Shown in pieces: positions 42,647 through 51,121 of a DNA stretch of 64,000 nucleotides (within the stretch, counting starts at the first letter, position 1; each line of letters starts with the position of its first letter). Both the position numbers and the translations under genes were made by a program. Source of the stretch: Fodinibacter sp963730365 (GTDB lineage: Bacteria; Actinomycetota; Actinomycetes; Actinomycetales; Dermatophilaceae); the NCBI GenBank assembly GCA_963730365.1, contig CAVSRM010000008.1:248001-312000 (forward strand). Direction: 5' to 3'. The notes under the pieces were generated by a model. It made no database searches. It saw nothing but the letters and a program-made list of their open reading frames with translations, and was not told where the DNA came from.

Positions 42647-43276
42647 TCAGGGCTCGAGGTCGATCAGGCCGAGCCGGTATGCCGCGGTCACCGCCGCTGT
42701 ACGGTCGGTCACCCCCAGTTTCGCGAAGGCCCGAACCAGGTGGGTCTTGACCGTGGCCTCGCCGATGAACAGCGTCCTCCCGATGTCGGAGTTGGACAGA
42801 CCCGTCGCGACCAGACGCAGCACGTCGACCTCGCGCTCGGTCAGGTCGGGGGCGGCGGGGGACCTCAGCCGCGCTGCCAGCCGAGCCGCGACGGGTGGGG
42901 CGAGCACGGTCTCGCCGCGTGAGGCGCGACGGATCGCGTCGGCGAGCACCGTGGTCGGAGCGTCCTTGAGCAGGTACCCGCGGGCCCCCGCCTCGACCGC
43001 CCTGACGATGTCGGCATCGGTGTCGTAGGTCGTGAGCACGAGGACGTGTGGGGCGTCGGGCAGCGCGACGATCCTTGCGGTCGCCTCCGCGCCGTCCATG
43101 ACCGGCATCCGCAGGTCCATCAGCACCACGTGTGGGGCGACACGGGGCACCTGGGCCAGCGCCTCGGCGCCGTTCGCGGCCTCCCCGACCACCTCGAAGT
43201 CCCGTTCCTCCCCCAGCATCGCCACCATGCCGGCACGGACGACGGGGTGGTCGTCGACCACGAGCAGGCGAATCAT
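42647..43276 (-). CDS. NarL/LuxR-type response regulator
   Basis: A 209-residue regulator. The receiver domain has the acidic pair D-D (residues 8-9), phosphorylation site Asp54 in L-M-D-L-R-M-P, and L-L-K-D-A with the conserved lysine. The C-terminal LuxR helix-turn-helix spans about 145-209 (L-T-E-R-E-V-D-V-L-R-L-V-A-T-G-L-S-N-S-D-I). It overlaps the histidine kinase gene by four bases and is the likely partner of that kinase. Confidence 0.93.
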   Translation of the reverse strand: MIRLLVVDDHPVVRAGMVAMLGEERDFEVVGEAANGAEALAQVPRVAPHVVLMDLRMPVMDGAEATARIVALPDAPHVLVLTTYDTDADIVRAVEAGARGYLLKDAPTTVLADAIRRASRGETVLAPPVAARLAARLRSPAAPDLTEREVDVLRLVATGLSNSDIGRTLFIGEATVKTHLVRAFAKLGVTDRTAAVTAAYRLGLIDLEP

Positions 43277-44478
43277 CTCGGCACCTCCAGGCGCAGGGTC
43301 GTTCCGCGTCCGGGCACGCTGTCCAGCGCCACGGAGCCGCCCACCTCGGCGGCCCGTGCTTCGAGGCCGTCGAGCCCGAACCCTCCCCGCGCCGCACCCG
43401 TCTCGAAGCCCCGGCCGTCGTCGCGGACCGTGAGCACGACCCGGTCGTTCTCGTAGGCCAGGGCCAGGGCCACGCTCGACGCGTCCGCGTGCCGGCGCAC
43501 GTTGGACAGCGCCTCCTGGGCGGTGCGCAGCACCACGACCTCGGTCGACCCGCCCAGCGGCGCCGGCGCACCGTCGACGTGAAGGTCGGCTCGCAGCCCG
43601 TTCTCACGGCTGACTGCCGCGCCCAACCGCTCGAGTGCCTCCACCAGCGTCCTGGACTGCAGGTGCCCGGGAGTCAGCTCGGCCACGATGAGCCGGGCCT
43701 CCTCGAGGTTGTCGACGGCCGTGCGCTCCACGAGGGCCATCCGCTCGCCGGCAGCGTCGACGTCGCCACGCGCGAGGGCGGCCTCCGCGGCCCTCGTCAG
43801 GGTGATCACCGAGGTGAAGCCCTGCGCGAGGGTGTCGTGGATCTCGCGCGAGATCCGTTCGCGTTCCTCGTGGACCCCCCGATCGCGCTCCGCGGCGGCG
43901 AGCCGGTTTTGGGTGGCCCGGAGCTCGTCGATCGTCTCGGCACGGGACTCCGCCTCCCGCACGATCCGGCTGATGAACAGTCCCAGGGCCAGGGAGAGGC
44001 CGATCGAGATCGTCCCGCCGACGAAGACCTCCGCCCGCTGGCTCGCGGCGTAGTCGGACTGGGCCCACCGCACCTGCTGGAACGACACCACCACGACGAC
44101 CGTCGCCGCCGCGGCCCATCGCGTGGGGAGCATCGCCCACAGCTGGGGGAAGAGAGCGAAGAACAGGACCCACGTCTCGGTGCCGGGGTCCAGCACCTGG
44201 ATGGCGAGCAGGGCGCTCCAGGAGACCAGGTGGTAGGCCGTCGCCCAGCGCAGGCCCGGGTCCCTCATCGCCCGCCGCCCCAGCACGGCATACGACAGGC
44301 CCATCACGATGAGCAGCACCAAGGGGGGCACCACGCCACGCGGCCCGGGCTCGATGAGAGTGACGACGACACCTGCACCCCACACCACGGCGTACGCGGC
44401 GTGCCACATGGGTTGCTGACGCGCCCACATGCCCTGGAACTCCTCCTGCGAGCTCCGCTGCGCCGACACCGGGGTCAT
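43273..44478 (-). CDS. Sensor histidine kinase (NarL/DesK type)
   Basis: A 401-residue kinase with four to six membrane helices (about 25-170), a coiled-coil linker and a HisKA_3 domain with the phospho-acceptor His214 in R-I-S-R-E-I-H-D-T-L-A-Q-G. The ATPase domain has Q-E-A-L-S-N-V-R-R-H-A and D-D-G-R-G-F, and ends in G-R-G-T-T-L-R-L. The signal is unknown. The two-component genes lie just downstream of an ABC-2 exporter, an arrangement typical of drug- or peptide-sensing export systems. Confidence 0.92.
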   Translation of the reverse strand: MTPVSAQRSSQEEFQGMWARQQPMWHAAYAVVWGAGVVVTLIEPGPRGVVPPLVLLIVMGLSYAVLGRRAMRDPGLRWATAYHLVSWSALLAIQVLDPGTETWVLFFALFPQLWAMLPTRWAAAATVVVVVSFQQVRWAQSDYAASQRAEVFVGGTISIGLSLALGLFISRIVREAESRAETIDELRATQNRLAAAERDRGVHEERERISREIHDTLAQGFTSVITLTRAAEAALARGDVDAAGERMALVERTAVDNLEEARLIVAELTPGHLQSRTLVEALERLGAAVSRENGLRADLHVDGAPAPLGGSTEVVVLRTAQEALSNVRRHADASSVALALAYENDRVVLTVRDDGRGFETGAARGGFGLDGLEARAAEVGGSVALDSVPGRGTTLRLEVPR

Positions 44479-44491
44479 CGAACCCTCGCCC

Positions 44492-45295
44492 TCACGTGGT
44501 GCCCCTCTTGTACCACTTGAAGGTCGTCACGCACAGGAGGAGGCCGACGATCCCCCACGCCACGAGGACGAGGACGACCAGACCGCGCTCCCACGCCCCG
44601 GACATCTCGGCAGCCGCCATCTCCGGGGGGAAGAACACCGACCGCATTCCTTGGGCGATCCACTTCAGCGGGAAGATCGAGGCCACGTACTGGAGCCACG
44701 TCGGCACGTTGTCGAAGGCGATGTAGACCCCGGAGATGAACTGCAGGACGAGCATCGGGCCGATGACGACGGCCCCGATCGAGCGAGACGTCGCCAAGGA
44801 CGAGTAGGCGATCCCGAGAACCGTTCCGCTGAAGACCCCGAGGACGAACACGAGGGCGAAGTAGGCCCACGCATCCGCCTCGGTCGGCATGTCGACCCCG
44901 AACACGAGCCGGGCGACGAGGAGGAGGAGGGCGGCCTGCACGAGCGAGGTGATGCCCACGAGCCCGACCTTGCCGAGGAAGTAGGCGGTGGACGGCATCG
45001 GGGTGGCCCGGAGGCGTTTGAGGCTGCCGTCGTCGCGTTCCGTGGCGACCGAGAGGGCCATCGTCTGGAAGCTCGTGAGGAGCACCCCCGCCGAGAGCAT
45101 GCCGGGGAGGAAGAACTGGCCCGCGCTCATCCCACCCTCGCTCACCGACTCCTCGAACTGTGCCGCGAAGATCACCGAGAAGAGCGTGAGCAGCATGATC
45201 GGGAAGAGGAAGGAGAAGACGACCGACTCCTTCTCCCGCGAGTACATCTTCAGCTCCAGGACCGTCCGGTCCCAGCCGAGGGCAGCGGTGGTCAT
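44492..45295 (-). CDS. ABC-2 type transporter permease
   Basis: A 267-residue protein with six membrane helices and the ABC-2 pattern E-R-D-D-G-S-L-K-R-L-R-A-T-P-M between helices 2 and 3. It overlaps the ATPase gene by four bases and is followed 13 bases later by the histidine kinase gene, so exporter and two-component system form one operon. The substrate is unknown; drugs, peptides or lipids are the usual cargo. Confidence 0.9.
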   Translation of the reverse strand: MTTAALGWDRTVLELKMYSREKESVVFSFLFPIMLLTLFSVIFAAQFEESVSEGGMSAGQFFLPGMLSAGVLLTSFQTMALSVATERDDGSLKRLRATPMPSTAYFLGKVGLVGITSLVQAALLLLVARLVFGVDMPTEADAWAYFALVFVLGVFSGTVLGIAYSSLATSRSIGAVVIGPMLVLQFISGVYIAFDNVPTWLQYVASIFPLKWIAQGMRSVFFPPEMAAAEMSGAWERGLVVLVLVAWGIVGLLLCVTTFKWYKRGTT

Positions 45296-46164
45296 GCGCC
45301 GGCCTCCGTCGTGTCCTCGCCGAGGTGGGGGGCGATGAGGGTGAGGTAGGTGTCCTCGAGGGAGGGTCGCGTCACGGTGAGCTCCGGGACCTCTCCCCCG
45401 GGTGACCTCGCGGCCAGTCGCGCGACCTCGGCGGTGGGCGTCGCCGTGCGCACCCAGCGGCGCTCCCCCGCCTCCTCCCAGCTGACGGTCGCCTCCTCCC
45501 CCTGTCGGCCACCAAGGGCCGTCGGAGTGTCCAGGGCCAGCAGCCGGCCTGCCGCGATGACCCCGACCCGGTCGGCGAGCTGCTCCGCCTCGTCGAGGTA
45601 GTGCGTCGTGAGGAGGATGGTCGTCCCGTCGTCCGCCAGGCTTCGGATGAGGTCCCAGAAGTCTCGTCTCGCCTGTGGGTCGAAGCCCGTGGTGGGCTCG
45701 TCGAGGAAGAGCAGCTCGGGTCGGCCCACGATGCCGAGACCGACGTCGAGGCGACGGCGTTGACCGCCACTGAGGCCGACGATGCGGGCGTCCGCCTTGT
45801 CGCTCAGCCCCACGGCGTGAACGACCTCGTCGACCTCGCGCGGGTCGCGGTAGACCTTGGCGGTGCTCGCCAGGGCCTCGCGCGGGGTGAGCAGGTCGAG
45901 CCCGCCGGTGGTCTGCAGCACGATGCCGATGCGGTTGCGCCACCGCCGGGGGGCGCCCTGGGGGTCGGTGCCGAGGACCGTCACCTCTCCGCCGTCGCGG
46001 CTGCGGAAACCCTCGAGGATCTCGACGGTCGTCGTCTTGCCCGCTCCGTTGGGTCCGAGGAGGGCGAAGACCTCGCCCTCGTGGATGTCGAGGTCGAGAC
46101 CGTCGACGGCCCGGTGGTTGCCGTACCGCTTGGCCAGGCCGCGGATGGTGATGGCTGTCGTCAT
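45292..46164 (-). CDS. ABC transporter ATPase (DrrA/daunorubicin-type)
   Basis: A 290-residue ATPase. Walker A is G-P-N-G-A-G-K-T-T (residues 37-45), the signature is L-S-G-G-Q-R-R-R-L-D-V, and Walker B is L-F-L-D-E-P-T-T-G-F-D. The C-terminal 75 residues form the small extra domain typical of the DrrA group of exporters. The ATG at 46164 follows GGGGGC; the frame is open upstream but low-complexity. Confidence 0.92.
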   Translation of the reverse strand: MTTAITIRGLAKRYGNHRAVDGLDLDIHEGEVFALLGPNGAGKTTTVEILEGFRSRDGGEVTVLGTDPQGAPRRWRNRIGIVLQTTGGLDLLTPREALASTAKVYRDPREVDEVVHAVGLSDKADARIVGLSGGQRRRLDVGLGIVGRPELLFLDEPTTGFDPQARRDFWDLIRSLADDGTTILLTTHYLDEAEQLADRVGVIAAGRLLALDTPTALGGRQGEEATVSWEEAGERRWVRTATPTAEVARLAARSPGGEVPELTVTRPSLEDTYLTLIAPHLGEDTTEAGA

Positions 46165-46252
46165 GCCCCCAGCCTGCCGACCCGAGGCACGACGGCGCGA
46201 GACCCGGGCGGTGGACGCGCCGTCAACCGACCGGTTGACGGCGCTGCCGGCC

Positions 46253-46915
46253 TCAGCCCGTCGGCGTGGAGTCCTGCGGCCCGGAGGGTGCGGTCCCGGG
46301 TGTGGCGCTGCCACCGGCATACCCGCTCGGCGGCGGGATGAACGTGTCGCGCTGGCCGAAATCGACCCTGGGGGCCTCGCGCTGGTCGCCCACCGCCTCG
46401 AAGTACTCCGCCCGCTCGATGTTGAACAGGCCGGCGATGATGTTGGAGGGGACCGTCTCCACCTTCGTGTTGAGGTCCCGGACCGTGGCGTTGTAGTAGC
46501 GCCGCGATGACGCGATGCGGTCCTCGGTGGACGTGAGCTCTGCCTGCAGGGCCATGAAGTTCTGGTTGGCCTTGAGGTCCGGGTAGGCCTCTGCGAGGGC
46601 GATGAGCCGACCGAGCGCCTGGCTGAGGATGTTCTCGCTCTCTGCCTGCTGCGCCGGCGACTGGCCGGGAGCCATGGCGTTGCCCCGTGCCGAGATCACG
46701 TCCTCCAACGTGCCTCGCTCGTGGGCGGCGTACCCCTTGACCGTCTCCACCAGGTTGCCGATGAGGTCATGGCGCCTCGTGAGCTCGACGTCGATCTGCC
46801 GCCAGGCCTCCTGGACGAGGTTCCGCAGCTTGATCAGTCCGTTGTAGGTCGCAACGGCCCAGCCCACCACGACCAGGACCAGCACGATGGCGATGATGAT
46901 GATGAGGGTTTCCAC
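46253..46915 (-). CDS. LemA family protein
   Basis: A 220-residue protein with one N-terminal membrane helix (about 2-25) and a long helical LemA domain (N-L-V-Q-E-A-W-R-Q-I-D-V-E-L-T-R-R-H-D-L-I and F-M-A-L-Q-A-E-L-T-S-T-E-D-R-I-A). The last 40 residues are Pro/Gly/Ser-rich. LemA proteins have no proven function in most bacteria. It starts divergently from the universal stress gene. Confidence 0.9.
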   Translation of the reverse strand: METLIIIIAIVLVLVVVGWAVATYNGLIKLRNLVQEAWRQIDVELTRRHDLIGNLVETVKGYAAHERGTLEDVISARGNAMAPGQSPAQQAESENILSQALGRLIALAEAYPDLKANQNFMALQAELTSTEDRIASSRRYYNATVRDLNTKVETVPSNIIAGLFNIERAEYFEAVGDQREAPRVDFGQRDTFIPPPSGYAGGSATPGTAPSGPQDSTPTG

Positions 46916-46959
46916 GAGGCCTCCCGGCGCCTTGAGTTGGAGGAATTCTAGGCCGTAGG

Positions 46960-46981
46960 TGATGTGTCTCGTGTCACATCA
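46960..46981. promoter_or_regulatory. CRP/GlxR-like site upstream of the universal stress gene
   Basis: TGATGTG (46960-46966) and CACATCA (46975-46981) are inverted repeats. The core TGTGT-N6-TCACA (46963-46978) matches the CRP/GlxR consensus TGTGA-N6-TCACA except at one position. It lies just upstream of a TATGGT -10 box (46986-46991), where a bound protein would probably touch or block RNA polymerase. Confidence 0.55.
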
Positions 46982-47030
46982 TGGCTATGGTGGGGTCGCC
47001 CGCACGATCCCCGACAGGACAGGCCCAGAG

Positions 47031-47462
47031 ATGGACACCATCGTCGTCGGCGTCGACAACAGTGACGCCTCTACTCGCGCAGTGGAGTTCGCTGTTCAAC
47101 GCGCCAAGATCAACCAGTGGAAGGTCGTGCTCATGCACGTGATCCCTTGGTCGCCGTTCTCGTTCAACACACCGTCCGAGAACGACCACCGCCACCGCGA
47201 GAAGCAGCGTGAGATCGAGGCTGCCCAGGAGCAGATCCTCGTGCCGATGGCCGAGATCGCCGAGAAGGGCGGAGTGCCCCACAGTGAGGTGGTCCGTCAC
47301 GGCAAGCCGTCCGAGACGATCCTCGAGGTCTGCGACGAGGAGAAGGCGGTTCACGTCATCGTGGGCCGCACCGGCGACTCCGGGCTCCGTGAGTCCGTCT
47401 TCGGCAGCGTCGCCAGCAGGCTCGCCCAACACGCGAACGTCCCAGTGACGGTGGTGCCCTGA
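47031..47462 (+). CDS. Universal stress protein (UspA family)
   Basis: A 143-residue single-domain Usp. It begins T-I-V-V-G-V-D-N-S-D-A-S and carries the ATP-binding type motif V-G-R-T-G-D-S-G-L-R-E-S-V-F-G-S-V-A at the C terminus. Its stop codon overlaps the start of the symporter gene (TGATG), so the two proteins are made together. It may regulate the transporter or sense energy state; that is inference. Confidence 0.9.
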   Translation: MDTIVVGVDNSDASTRAVEFAVQRAKINQWKVVLMHVIPWSPFSFNTPSENDHRHREKQREIEAAQEQILVPMAEIAEKGGVPHSEVVRHGKPSETILEVCDEEKAVHVIVGRTGDSGLRESVFGSVASRLAQHANVPVTVVP

Positions 47463-48907
47463 TGAATCCCGTCGACTGGTTCAACAGCTTCTCGGAGTGG
47501 ATCACCAACCTCGTCTTCTACTCCGTCGACATCGCCGGCGCCAGCCTCCCCCTCATCGTCGTGTGGCTCGTCGTCGCCGGTGCGTTCTTCACGGTGTGGC
47601 TCGGCTTCATGCAGGTTCGCGGCCCCAAGCTCGCGATCAACCTCGTCCGCGGCAAGTACTCCGACCCCAACGATGCCGGCGAGGTCAGCCACTTCCAGGC
47701 GCTCGCCACCGCGGTGTCGGGCACGGTCGGCCTCGGCAACATCGCCGGTGTCGCCATCGCGATCTCGCTCGGTGGTCCGGGCGCGACCTTCTGGATGATC
47801 CTCGCCGGTCTCCTCGGCATGGCGACGAAGATGGCCGAGTGCATGATGGGCGTCAAGTACCGCCGCGAGCACGCGGACGGCACCGTCTCCGGCGGCCCGA
47901 TGTACTACCTGCGCGACGGCCTGGCCGAGCGTGGGATGGGTGGCCTCGGCAAGGTGCTCGCGGTCTTCTTCTCGATCTTCATGATCGGTGGTGCGATCGG
48001 CGGCGGGAACATGTTCCAGTCCAACCAGGCCACCGCGCAGATCGTCGCAGTCACCGGCGGTGAGGGCTCGTTCCTGGCCGACAACTCCTGGATCATCGGC
48101 ATCATCTTCGCGGCCGCAGCCGGTGCCGTCATCATCGGTGGCATCAAGAGCATCGCCAAGGTGACCGAGAAGATCGTCCCGTTCATGGCGGTCGTCTACA
48201 TCACCGCCTGCATCATCGTGCTGCTCTGGAACTTCACGGCGATCCCCGAGGCGATCGGCTCCATCTTCACCGGGGCGTTCACTCCCGAGGGAGTCGCCGG
48301 CGGTGCCATCGGCGCCCTGATCGTCGGGTTCCAGCGAGCCGCCTTCTCCAACGAGGCCGGCCTCGGTTCGGCCTCGGTGGCGCACTCCGCGGTCAAGACC
48401 AGGGAGCCCGCGACGGAGGGCTTCGTCGCGATGCTCGAGCCCTTCATCGACACCGTCGTCATCTGCACGATGACGGCCCTGACGATCGTCATCACCGGGG
48501 CGTACCAGAACCCGGACGCCTCCGAGCTCGGCGGCGTCGCCCTGACGTCCAACGCGTTCGAGACGGTGCTGCCGTGGTTCCCGAACGTGCTCGCCTTCGC
48601 GGTCGTGCTGTTCGCGTTCTCGACGATGATCAGCTGGTCGTACTACGGCATGAAGGCCACGGGCTACCTCTTCGGCGACAACGTCGTCGCGGAGAACGTC
48701 TTCAAGGTCATCTTCCTCATCTTCACCGTCATCGGCTCGGCGGCCGCCCTCGGGCCGGTCATCAACTTCTCCGACTCGATGATCTTCCTCATGTCGATCC
48801 CGAACCTCATCGGGCTCTACATCATGGCGAAGGTGATCCGCTCGGTCATCACCAGCTACTACGACCGGGTCCAGAGCGGCGAGGTCAAGGAGTACGCCGA
48901 CCGCTAG
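47462..48907 (+). CDS. Alanine/glycine:cation symporter family (AGCS) transporter
   Basis: A 481-residue transporter with about 11 membrane helices. AGCS features include G-T-V-G-L-G-N-I-A-G-V-A-I-A, G-A-T-F-W-M, M-K-M-A-E-C-like A-T-K-M-A-E-C-M-M-G-V-K-Y-R, and S-N-E-A-G-L-G-S-A. It imports alanine, glycine or a related amino acid with sodium or protons. It is coupled to the Usp gene by a one-base overlap. A perfect hairpin follows 25 bp after the stop. Confidence 0.93.
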   Translation: MNPVDWFNSFSEWITNLVFYSVDIAGASLPLIVVWLVVAGAFFTVWLGFMQVRGPKLAINLVRGKYSDPNDAGEVSHFQALATAVSGTVGLGNIAGVAIAISLGGPGATFWMILAGLLGMATKMAECMMGVKYRREHADGTVSGGPMYYLRDGLAERGMGGLGKVLAVFFSIFMIGGAIGGGNMFQSNQATAQIVAVTGGEGSFLADNSWIIGIIFAAAAGAVIIGGIKSIAKVTEKIVPFMAVVYITACIIVLLWNFTAIPEAIGSIFTGAFTPEGVAGGAIGALIVGFQRAAFSNEAGLGSASVAHSAVKTREPATEGFVAMLEPFIDTVVICTMTALTIVITGAYQNPDASELGGVALTSNAFETVLPWFPNVLAFAVVLFAFSTMISWSYYGMKATGYLFGDNVVAENVFKVIFLIFTVIGSAAALGPVINFSDSMIFLMSIPNLIGLYIMAKVIRSVITSYYDRVQSGEVKEYADR

Positions 48908-48932
48908 CACCCCTCCGATGGGGTAGCACTCC

Positions 48933-48994
48933 GTCGAGGGAACAGAACACGCCGTCTGCGCACCCGCGCGGACGGCGTGTTCTGTTCCCTCGAC
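48933..48994. repeat. 62-bp hairpin element with 24-bp perfect stem (left of pyrE)
   Basis: Arms 48933-48956 and 48971-48994 are exact reverse complements around a 14-base loop; the outer end is GTCGAGGGAACAG and the inner end CGCCGTC. It lies between convergent genes and could act as a two-way terminator. Its arm is clearly homologous to the element at 49627-49694. Confidence 0.92.
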
Positions 48995-49033
48995 TATGGC
49001 GTCCGCGTCGGGTCGTGCGGTGCCGCCGAGCGC

Positions 49034-49588
49034 TCAGCCCAGACCGAGGTCGGTGAGCCCGAAGGCGTGCCGGTAGTCCAGGCCCGCGTCGGCGAACCGC
49101 TCCGCCGCGCCCGTGGCACGGTCGGCGATCGTGGCGACGGCCACGACGGTGGCACCCGCGTCGCGGGCCGCGCGGGCGGCGTCGAGGGGAGAGGATCCCG
49201 TCGTCGAGGTGTCCTCCACGACCAGCACCCGGCGTCCTTCGATCGACGGGCCCTCGATGCGCTGCTGAAGTCCGTGGGCCTTGCCCTCCTTGCGCACGAC
49301 GAAGGCGTCGAGGCGGTGACCGGCCGCGGCCCTGGCATGGAGCATCGAGGTGGCCACGGGGTCGGCACCCAGGGTGAGCCCGCCGACGGCGTCGTAGTCG
49401 AGGTCGGCCGTGAGGTCGAGCATCACCCGCCCGACGAGCGGGGAAGCCTCACCATCGAGCGTGATCCGCCTGAGGTCGACGTAGTAGTCGGCCTTCCGGC
49501 CGGAGGAGAGCGTCACCCGACCGTGGACCACGGCCTTGGCTCGGATGATCTCGAGGAGACGGGCACGGTCGGCGGCGATGTCGGTCAC
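49034..49588 (-). CDS. pyrE: Orotate phosphoribosyltransferase
   Basis: A 184-residue enzyme that makes OMP from orotate and PRPP. The PRPP loop is V-L-V-V-E-D-T-S-T-T-G (residues 121-131), and V-V-R-K-E-G-K-A-H-G is the mobile catalytic loop. The length is right for the short actinobacterial form. Other pyrimidine genes are not nearby. Hairpin elements of one family lie on both sides of it. Confidence 0.95.
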   Translation of the reverse strand: MTDIAADRARLLEIIRAKAVVHGRVTLSSGRKADYYVDLRRITLDGEASPLVGRVMLDLTADLDYDAVGGLTLGADPVATSMLHARAAAGHRLDAFVVRKEGKAHGLQQRIEGPSIEGRRVLVVEDTSTTGSSPLDAARAARDAGATVVAVATIADRATGAAERFADAGLDYRHAFGLTDLGLG

Positions 49589-49626
49589 GGTCCTACGGTA
49601 TGCCGTGACGCCGGCCCCGCGCCTAC

Positions 49627-49694
49627 CCCGTCGAGTGAGCAGGACGCGCCGTCCCGAGGTGCATGCGCGCGACGTGTTCTGTTCACTCGACGGG
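49627..49694. repeat. 68-bp hairpin element with 26-bp imperfect stem (right of pyrE)
   Basis: Arms 49627-49652 and 49669-49694 pair along 26 positions with one C/A mismatch. Four other positions are G/T, which would be wobble pairs in RNA from the plus strand or in plus-strand single-stranded DNA. The 3' arm shares GTCGAGTGAACAGAACACG (allowing one G/T difference) with the element at 48933-48994. Confidence 0.88.
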
Positions 49695-49721
49695 TGCGGC
49701 TGGGGTGACGGTGTGCTCTCG

Positions 49722-50198
49722 TCAGCGCCGCCCTCGGCCTCGTGGTGCTTTCCCCGGGAGGAACCAGGCCTCGTCGAAGCCCGGCGTTGCCCGCTGCTCG
49801 TGCCAGCGCTCGTGGTGGTCCACCTCCGGCCGGTCCTCCCGCGGCGGTGGTGGCTCGGCCCCGTCCCACACGTCGATCCCGGCCCGCAGCATCTGCCCCG
49901 TCGGGCTCCCCACGACCGCGGTCGCCAGGGGCTCCAGGACCTCGGGAGGGAGGCCGTCGAGGACCAGCCGGGGACGACGCCGTTCCGCGAGGACGATGAG
50001 CCGCGCGAGCGCGTGCACGTCGTCGGGGCACAGCCGGGTGCCCGCCAGGAGGAGGGTCTGCAACCCCGTGAGCACGTCGGCCCTCAGGTCGGCGCCGAGG
50101 GCCCACAGCGCGTGCCGGTGCGCCGTCTCCTGCCAGTCGGCGGAGGCGGTACGCAGCAGGTGGCGATACTCGTGGAGCACCGCCGGTTCGGCGCCCAT
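49722..50198 (-). CDS. Protein of unknown function, leucine/arginine-rich
   Basis: A 158-residue protein predicted to be all helical (L-L-R-T-A-S-A-D-W-Q-E-T-A-H-R-H-A-L-W-A-L-G and L-A-R-L-I-V-L-A-E-R-R-R-P-R). It has no membrane segment or signal peptide. The ATG at 50198 is preferred; the frame is open to 50264. The C-terminal 25 residues are His/Arg/Gly-rich. No family is recognised. Confidence 0.6.
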   Translation of the reverse strand: MGAEPAVLHEYRHLLRTASADWQETAHRHALWALGADLRADVLTGLQTLLLAGTRLCPDDVHALARLIVLAERRRPRLVLDGLPPEVLEPLATAVVGSPTGQMLRAGIDVWDGAEPPPPREDRPEVDHHERWHEQRATPGFDEAWFLPGKAPRGRGRR

Positions 50199-50264
50199 CC
50201 CACGATGGTAGAACAGGTCACCCGGGATGAGCACTGACTGCTGCCCGGGCCGAGCCGCCGCCAC

Positions 50265-51041
50265 TCAGGCGCGGCCCCGGAACCGGTTGACCCGGCGCAT
50301 CGCGCCCCCTCGGAGCACCGGGCTCGGCAGGGCCCGGATCGTCGCGGTGAGCACCTTCCACTGCACTCCTGGGACGGAGATGACCTTGCCGGCCGCCGCA
50401 TCGGAGAGTGCGTCCTGGACCACTGCGTCGGCGTCGAGCCAGAGCCAGTCCGGCAGCGCGGAGAGCTGCACCCCGGCCCGGTCGTGGAACTCGGTGCGGG
50501 TGAGGCCCGGGCAGAGAGCCGTGACGCTCACACCCGTGCCGCTCAGCTCGCTGGCGAGCCCCTCCGAGAACACGGTGACGAAGGACTTGGCCGCGGAGTA
50601 GGTGCCGTTCGGGAGGAACGACGCGACGGAGGAGACGTTGATGATCCGGCCTTGTCCGCGCTCGCGCATGGCCCGGCCGGCGGAGTGGCAGGTCAGGAGG
50701 ACCGCCCTCACCATGACGTCCAGACCGGCCTCCTCCCGGCCGATGTCGTTGTCCAGGAAGGACGATCGGAAGCCGAAGCCCGCGTTGTTGACGAGCAGCT
50801 CGACCGGACGCACGGGGTCGGCCAGGCGACGGCACACCAGCTGGACCTGGTCGCGGTCGGCCAGGTCGGCCACCAGCACCTCGACCGAGACGCCGTGTCG
50901 GGCCTCCAGGCCACGCGCGAGGATGTCGAGTCGCGCGCGGTCCCGGGCCACGACGACGAGGTCACTGCCCTCGTTGGCGAGTCGTTCGGCGAAGGCCCTG
51001 CCGATCCCGGCGGATGCCCCTGTCACGAGTGCGACGCTCAT
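50265..51041 (-). CDS. Short-chain dehydrogenase/reductase
   Basis: A 258-residue SDR. The cofactor loop is T-G-A-S-A-G-I-G (residues 7-14), followed by N-N-A-G (85-88) and catalytic Tyr148-x3-Lys152 in T-Y-S-A-A-K, with S-S-V-A-S as the Ser region. An Arg at residue 33 (V-A-R-D-R) suggests NADP. The substrate is unknown; the C-terminal region with W-L-W-L-D-A-D-A-V-V resembles lipid- or steroid-type SDRs. Confidence 0.88.
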   Translation of the reverse strand: MSVALVTGASAGIGRAFAERLANEGSDLVVVARDRARLDILARGLEARHGVSVEVLVADLADRDQVQLVCRRLADPVRPVELLVNNAGFGFRSSFLDNDIGREEAGLDVMVRAVLLTCHSAGRAMRERGQGRIINVSSVASFLPNGTYSAAKSFVTVFSEGLASELSGTGVSVTALCPGLTRTEFHDRAGVQLSALPDWLWLDADAVVQDALSDAAAGKVISVPGVQWKVLTATIRALPSPVLRGGAMRRVNRFRGRA

Positions 51042-51121
51042 GGGGATGGACTGTATGCCGTCGGCGCGGCCGAGATCTCGGTGGCGAGGATCGGCGGGCA
51101 GCCGCCATCATTCTCCTGGTG

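Noticed and set aside
42647..46164. A bacteriocin or lantibiotic cluster around the two-component system and ABC-2 exporter.
   Set aside because: No precursor peptide, modification enzyme or immunity gene is visible; only the regulatory and export genes are present.
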